Source: Elusimicrobiota bacterium (GTDB lineage: Bacteria; CG03; SLGR01; JAGXOG01). Taken from it: a stretch of 9,761 bases of DNA. The position numbers were made by a program, and so were the translations under genes. Each line of letters opens with the position of its first letter. Within the stretch, counting starts at the first letter, position 1. Below, piece by piece: positions 6,388 through 9,761 of the stretch. A model generated the notes under the pieces. It searched no databases. It was not told where the DNA came from and was given only the letters and a program-made list of their open reading frames with translations. Where the stretch lies: contig JAQICQ010000048.1 in the NCBI GenBank assembly GCA_027858455.1, forward strand, positions 1-9,761. The letters are read 5' to 3'.

Positions 6388-7745
6388 TTTCTCGACCTCT
6401 CTACTTGAAATATCTTTGATTCTATCTGTTTTTTTGTCCCTATATCACTTCTATGATAAAAATCACCTTCAATCAATGAAATTGCTTGTTCTACTTTTTC
6501 ACCGGCGTCAAAGACGGTATCGTCTTTTGCGATAAAAGCAATACCTCTCTCAGACCCGACGTTTAATCTCCCCCGGTCATCAATACCACAACTATAATAT
6601 ACGTTAACTCCTTCTGCTTTTATTCTCCATTCTTCAAAAGAAATTTCGAGAACCTCATACAATTTTTTAGGATAACTCCTGGGCACTATGTATTTGCACA
6701 CCGTTGCTTTATCTTCAAACTGCAGAGATACTTCTTCTCCATTCAACAACCTATAAATAACTTCTAAAATGTTGTTCTTTAAAACAGTTAAAGTATTAAT
6801 CCACTCCGGGTCTCCCGGTCTGAAGTTGTACTCGATTAATTTTATGCCATCTTTTGTTATCATAAACTGCCCATATAAAAAACCCCGGCATGCTTTTCCT
6901 GTTTCTGAATGAAACGCATCCAACGTTTTTCCTATAATGTCAACTGCATCATCATAATCTTTTTGTGTCATAAATGGCAATAAATAACCACCATCAAAAT
7001 AGGAGCCCATACTCGCAGTATTAGGCCCCTTGTCATCAGGTAATAGTTTCTTGAAATCCTGCACAGCGGGAGTAGGTATTATACGATTGCCATTAACAAA
7101 ACATTGGATCGTAAATTCCTCGCCTACCAGTTTCTCCTCTACGAGTAGTTTAGAATCTCCCCTTTTACTAAAAATCTGACGAATGTAGCCGATTACATCT
7201 TCTTTGGTTTTTAATTGATCCCCAAAAACTTTAACGCCTAATCCTTCCGTAAGCCCAACCGGTTTAACTGCAACATTCCAATTTAAATCTTTCGCATATT
7301 GAACAGCCTTATCTATGTTCTTGTTAAAAAACTGAAATCGGGGGAGCGCATCTATTTCATACTTCTTCATCAGCTCTCTCGTAAATGCTTTGTCTGTTTC
7401 CAATTGCGCTGCCTGTTTAGTTGGCCCAAATACCTTTATGTTTTCTTTTTCTAATGCATCCGCCAAACCAAATGAAAGAGGCTCTGCTGTCGTTACAATC
7501 ACCAAATCAATCTTCTGTTTTTTTCCATAGCCTACGATATCATCAATCGCACCGAAGTCTCCAATTCTATATCCGTCCACTGATGAAGCAATAGCTGGAT
7601 TTTTTATACTCATATAGGCAAATATCTTGATATTTAAATTCTTAGTTTTAAGGTTCTCAATCGTTATTTGTCCTTTTGCCCAACTGCCAACCAGAAGTAT
7701 TCTTTTAAACGAATATTGATAACCTTGCTTATTCTCAGCAATCAT
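6384..7745 (-). CDS. PurD-like ATP-grasp ligase of unknown substrate
   Basis: The 453-residue product aligns by eye along the whole of glycinamide ribonucleotide synthetase (PurD). FKRILLVG opens an N-domain at 13-20, and IDLVIVTTAEPL (79-90) matches PurD IDLTIVGPEAPL. VFGPTKQAAQLE (105-116) and the ATP-grasp core also align: VAVKPVGLTEGLGV at 158-171, LVEEKLVGEEFT at 201-212, QDFKK..DDKGPNT at 229-243 and IEYNFRPGDPE at 304-314. ATP-grasp enzymes couple a carboxylate to an amine through an acyl phosphate. Key PurD features are missing. The GxGGREHA motif that begins the substrate domain is GSWAKGQ, the GKGV loop is GLGV, and GGMGAY is ASMGSY. I therefore do not call it purD. The start at 7745 lies 4 bp past the kamA stop, with AGGGG upstream. 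A longer frame to 7877 would overlap kamA by 128 bp and was not used. It probably ligates a kamA product; this is inference. Confidence 0.85.
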   Translation of the reverse strand: MIAENKQGYQYSFKRILLVGSWAKGQITIENLKTKNLNIKIFAYMSIKNPAIASSVDGYRIGDFGAIDDIVGYGKKQKIDLVIVTTAEPLSFGLADALEKENIKVFGPTKQAAQLETDKAFTRELMKKYEIDALPRFQFFNKNIDKAVQYAKDLNWNVAVKPVGLTEGLGVKVFGDQLKTKEDVIGYIRQIFSKRGDSKLLVEEKLVGEEFTIQCFVNGNRIIPTPAVQDFKKLLPDDKGPNTASMGSYFDGGYLLPFMTQKDYDDAVDIIGKTLDAFHSETGKACRGFLYGQFMITKDGIKLIEYNFRPGDPEWINTLTVLKNNILEVIYRLLNGEEVSLQFEDKATVCKYIVPRSYPKKLYEVLEISFEEWRIKAEGVNVYYSCGIDDRGRLNVGSERGIAFIAKDDTVFDAGEKVEQAISLIEGDFYHRSDIGTKKQIESKIFQVERSRK

Positions 7746-7749
7746 TCTA

Positions 7750-9375
7750 TCATTTGCCCCTGTTATTGTTTCTTCTTTTAATTCTTTCAGTATCCTTGGG
7801 CGTGAGAGTACTTCTTTTATCAGAATATGACAGAAGTTTTGCAATATTCGCGGATTTAGATTCTTTAGCACCGTCAATGTTTAGTTGCAAATTACATTCT
7901 TGACAGTTTCTATCACAAAAATACTCCTGATAAGAATCAGGCTCCTTATAATTAGTAATAACTCCTTCATAGTTTCGTAAAACTACTTTGTTGGTCCCCC
8001 ATGACACTATATAATTAGGAGTAAGCGGAATCTTGCCTCCTCCATTTGGAGCATCAACCACATATCGTGGAATAGCAAATCCACTGGTATGACCGATAAG
8101 ATTTTCCATTATTTCTATTCCTTTGCCAATTGGGGTTCGGAAATGAGATAATCCTTCCGATAGATCACATTGATACATATAATAGGGGTTAATTCTGTTT
8201 TGCGCGAGCTTATGCAGTAATGACTTCATGATACGCGGACAATCATTAATCCCTGCAAGTAAAACAGATTGATTGCCGAGTGGAATTCCGGTATCAGCCA
8301 ATTTTTTTATGGATTCTTTTGCCGGAACTGTTAATTCTTGCGGGTGATTAAACTGCATGTTAATCCATATTGGCTGATGTTTTTTTAACATCTTTACCAG
8401 ATTATCAGTTATTCTATATGGAAGAGTCGCCGGAACCCGTGTACCTATTCTTATTACTTCAACATGAGGGATTTTTTGCAGTTCCGTGAGTATCCAATCA
8501 AGATAATCATCAGAAAGCATAAACGGGTCACCACCTGATAATAAAACATCCCTCACAACCGGGGTGTCTTTTATGTATTTGATCCCTTTCATAATCTCTG
8601 ACTTAGAAGGAATGGAATCAACATCACCCACTTTTCGTTTCCGAGTGCAATGCCGACAATACATTGCGCAGACGTTGCTGACGAGAAACAATACTCTATC
8701 CGGATATCGATGGGTTATTCCCGGTACAGGACTATCCATGTCTTCGGCTAATGGATCTTTTATATCACATTTGGTTATAATGGTCTCTCGTGAATCCGGA
8801 AAAGATTGCTTAAAAATAGGATCTTTCTTGTAATTATCAATATCAATCAAAGACAGATAGTAAGGAGTTATAGACATGGGGAACTTTGCAATGGTCTTTT
8901 TAAGTTGCCTCCTTTCTTTTTTTTCGAATTTAATACCGGTTAATTCTTCAAATATATCAATATCTTTTATAGTATGTTTTAATTGCCATCTGTAATCTTT
9001 CCAGTCTGAAAGATTTGCTTGCCCATCGCTTTTTTTAGTAATTGCTTTTTGTTTTTCTTTAATGAGTTTCATGTATTTAATATCCCTATATCTCAAAGTC
9101 GAAAGATCTTCCTTCACTGTTCTTTCTTCATGAGTTAATTTTTCCTTATTTCCTTCCAATAACGCTTCTTCTTTCAATAATTCTTCTTCAGTTTTTATAT
9201 TTTCAATTGTAAAATATTTTTCGGGTACTCCCTTTTTAAAAAATACTTCGCCTTTATCTGGATTATAATTCCATTCCTCTTCAGGAACCTTTTTAATAAA
9301 TTTTGGCACTAGATCCTGTAGCGTATCCGGAGTTTCACCTTCATTTGTTCCATAATATTTTGTCAAAGTTTTCAT
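7750..9375 (-). CDS. kamA: lysine 2,3-aminomutase (radical SAM, PLP) with an unusual N-terminal extension
   Basis: KamA/AblA interconverts L-lysine and L-beta-lysine using a 4Fe-4S cluster, SAM and PLP in the cytoplasm. The family core starts at LSDWKDYRWQL (122-132) and continues through SITPYYLSLID and DSPVPGITHRYPDRVL. The radical-SAM triad is Cys236, Cys240 and Cys243 (CAMYCRHC). VRDVLLSGGDPF and GIPLGNQSVLLAGINDC follow. YQCDLSEGL (Asp404) and VVDAPNGGGK give the two lysine-contacting aspartates (Asp404, Asp441) and the PLP lysine Lys448. Cys379, Cys487, Cys491 and Cys494 match the zinc site of the Clostridium subterminale enzyme, which has about 416 residues. Here there are 541. Residues 1-101 are extra. 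The ATG at 9375 has no Shine-Dalgarno, whereas an internal ATG at 9072 has AGGGAT 9 nt upstream and gives a normal 440-residue enzyme, so 9072 may be the true start. It is the first gene of the three-gene cluster. Confidence 0.93.
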   Translation of the reverse strand: MKTLTKYYGTNEGETPDTLQDLVPKFIKKVPEEEWNYNPDKGEVFFKKGVPEKYFTIENIKTEEELLKEEALLEGNKEKLTHEERTVKEDLSTLRYRDIKYMKLIKEKQKAITKKSDGQANLSDWKDYRWQLKHTIKDIDIFEELTGIKFEKKERRQLKKTIAKFPMSITPYYLSLIDIDNYKKDPIFKQSFPDSRETIITKCDIKDPLAEDMDSPVPGITHRYPDRVLFLVSNVCAMYCRHCTRKRKVGDVDSIPSKSEIMKGIKYIKDTPVVRDVLLSGGDPFMLSDDYLDWILTELQKIPHVEVIRIGTRVPATLPYRITDNLVKMLKKHQPIWINMQFNHPQELTVPAKESIKKLADTGIPLGNQSVLLAGINDCPRIMKSLLHKLAQNRINPYYMYQCDLSEGLSHFRTPIGKGIEIMENLIGHTSGFAIPRYVVDAPNGGGKIPLTPNYIVSWGTNKVVLRNYEGVITNYKEPDSYQEYFCDRNCQECNLQLNIDGAKESKSANIAKLLSYSDKRSTLTPKDTERIKRRNNNRGK

Positions 9376-9420
9376 CAGAAATTCAGAGGAGCTTGACGGT
9401 ATGGGGGTTATTGATTAACG

Positions 9421-9442
9421 CACGAAAATAGGTCTTTTCGTG
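9421..9442. repeat. perfect 8-bp inverted repeat upstream of kamA
   Basis: CACGAAAA (9421-9428), a 6-nt loop, and TTTTCGTG (9435-9442) form a perfect hairpin between the toxin gene stop and kamA. In the minus direction no T-run follows, so it is not a standard terminator for the toxin gene, although the 3' arm itself begins with four T. It could be a weak terminator, an operator or an RNA-stability element. I recognise no riboswitch around it. Confidence 0.55.
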
Positions 9443-9471
9443 GTCTGTATATTTTTACTCTATCCCCTATT

Positions 9472-9759
9472 CTATTTAAGATATTTTTTAAGATCTCTAT
9501 AAAAATTTTCATGTCCTCCAATAGATATAAATATAATTTCCTTTTTCTTATTATTTACTTGATAAGCTAATAGATTTTGTTGCCCCATTACTCTAAATTT
9601 AAATACTTTTATATCTTTACGATCGCCACTTTTTTCTTTTCCAAGTTGAGGATTATTGGCAATTTTATCTTCAGCATTATTTATTTCTTTTCTAAAAACT
9701 TCAGGAAATTTTTTCTTTACCCTGTTATATTTTGGATATGCTTTTTGTTTATAATTCAA
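9472..9759 (-). CDS. RelE/ParE-family toxin, possibly 5'-partial
   Basis: The 95-residue basic protein matches the RelE/ParE toxin fold. A Lys-rich helical N-terminal half includes KKKFPEVFRKEINNAEDKIA and NPQLGKEKSGDRKD. The C-terminal beta region is VFKFRVMGQQNLLAYQV, then EIIFISIGGHENFYRDLKKYLK. The GxHENFYRDLKxYLK ending is characteristic of one RelE-like subgroup. These toxins cleave mRNA or poison gyrase and are paired with a small antitoxin, usually encoded just upstream. The only start in view is TTG at 9759, two bases from the window edge, so the true start may lie outside. Any antitoxin gene would also lie beyond 9761. It shares the AT-rich composition of the kamA cluster and reads in the same direction, 96 bp before the kamA frame opens. 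Confidence 0.75.
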   Translation of the reverse strand: MNYKQKAYPKYNRVKKKFPEVFRKEINNAEDKIANNPQLGKEKSGDRKDIKVFKFRVMGQQNLLAYQVNNKKKEIIFISIGGHENFYRDLKKYLK

Positions 9760-9761
9760 AA

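Noticed and set aside
6384..7745. Purine biosynthesis gene purD
   Set aside because: The PurD signature GGREHA is absent, there are no purine genes nearby, and the gene is coupled to kamA and an acetyltransferase.
7746..7877. N-terminal extension of the ATP-grasp frame overlapping the end of kamA
   Set aside because: It would overlap the kamA C-terminus by 128 bp, and its 44 residues show no PurD similarity. The ATG at 7745 sits 4 bp after the kamA stop with an AGGGG site and leads directly into the first PurD strand.

Overview
The window looks like chromosomal DNA of an anaerobic bacterium. An oxygen-free ergothioneine route, an oxygen-sensitive radical-SAM lysine 2,3-aminomutase and the absence of the oxygenase EgtB all point that way. 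I cannot assign a phylum from sequence alone. TGA and TAA serve as ordinary stops and TGG as Trp, so the genetic code is standard.

Positions 1-5400 are moderately GC-rich. At the left edge, on the minus strand, lies the 5' end of prfC (release factor 3). It is broken by a 14-base G tract that shifts the frame, by two in-frame stops, and by substitutions in both GTPase motifs. Next comes a tightly packed minus-strand operon, read from right to left: a rhodanese-type sulfurtransferase (EanB-like, 4514-3180), a histidine N-alpha-methyltransferase (EanA/EgtD-like, 3175-2171), a SufS cysteine desulfurase (2171-936) and SufE (934-533). Intergenic gaps are 4 bp or less, or the genes overlap. The simplest reading is a self-contained anaerobic ergothioneine pathway. 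EanA would make hercynine from histidine and SAM. SufS and SufE would mobilise persulfide sulfur from cysteine. EanB would insert it into the imidazole C2-H. A flavodoxin-fold oxidoreductase gene (4660-5373) diverges from the operon across an AT-rich intergenic region that carries a plausible promoter for each direction.

Positions 5374-5898 hold no intact gene. They contain AT-rich sequence, a (CT)10 microsatellite and what looks like a decayed C-terminal fragment of an IS256-family transposase. This is also where base composition changes: everything to the right is clearly more AT-rich.

Positions 5899-9375 form a second minus-strand, translationally coupled cluster: lysine 2,3-aminomutase (kamA/ablA type, 9375-7750), a PurD-like ATP-grasp ligase that lacks the PurD substrate motif (7745-6384), and a small EctA-like GNAT acetyltransferase (6387-5899). 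The aminomutase would make beta-lysine. The ligase and acetyltransferase could turn it into an acylated or conjugated product, possibly a compatible solute related to N-epsilon-acetyl-beta-lysine. The ligase step matches no pathway I know and is the best candidate for an undescribed system. The aminomutase has an unusual N-terminal extension whose first ~50 residues resemble the tail of a pilin or pseudopilin. A RelE/ParE-family toxin gene lies at the right edge, upstream of kamA, with any antitoxin gene outside the window.
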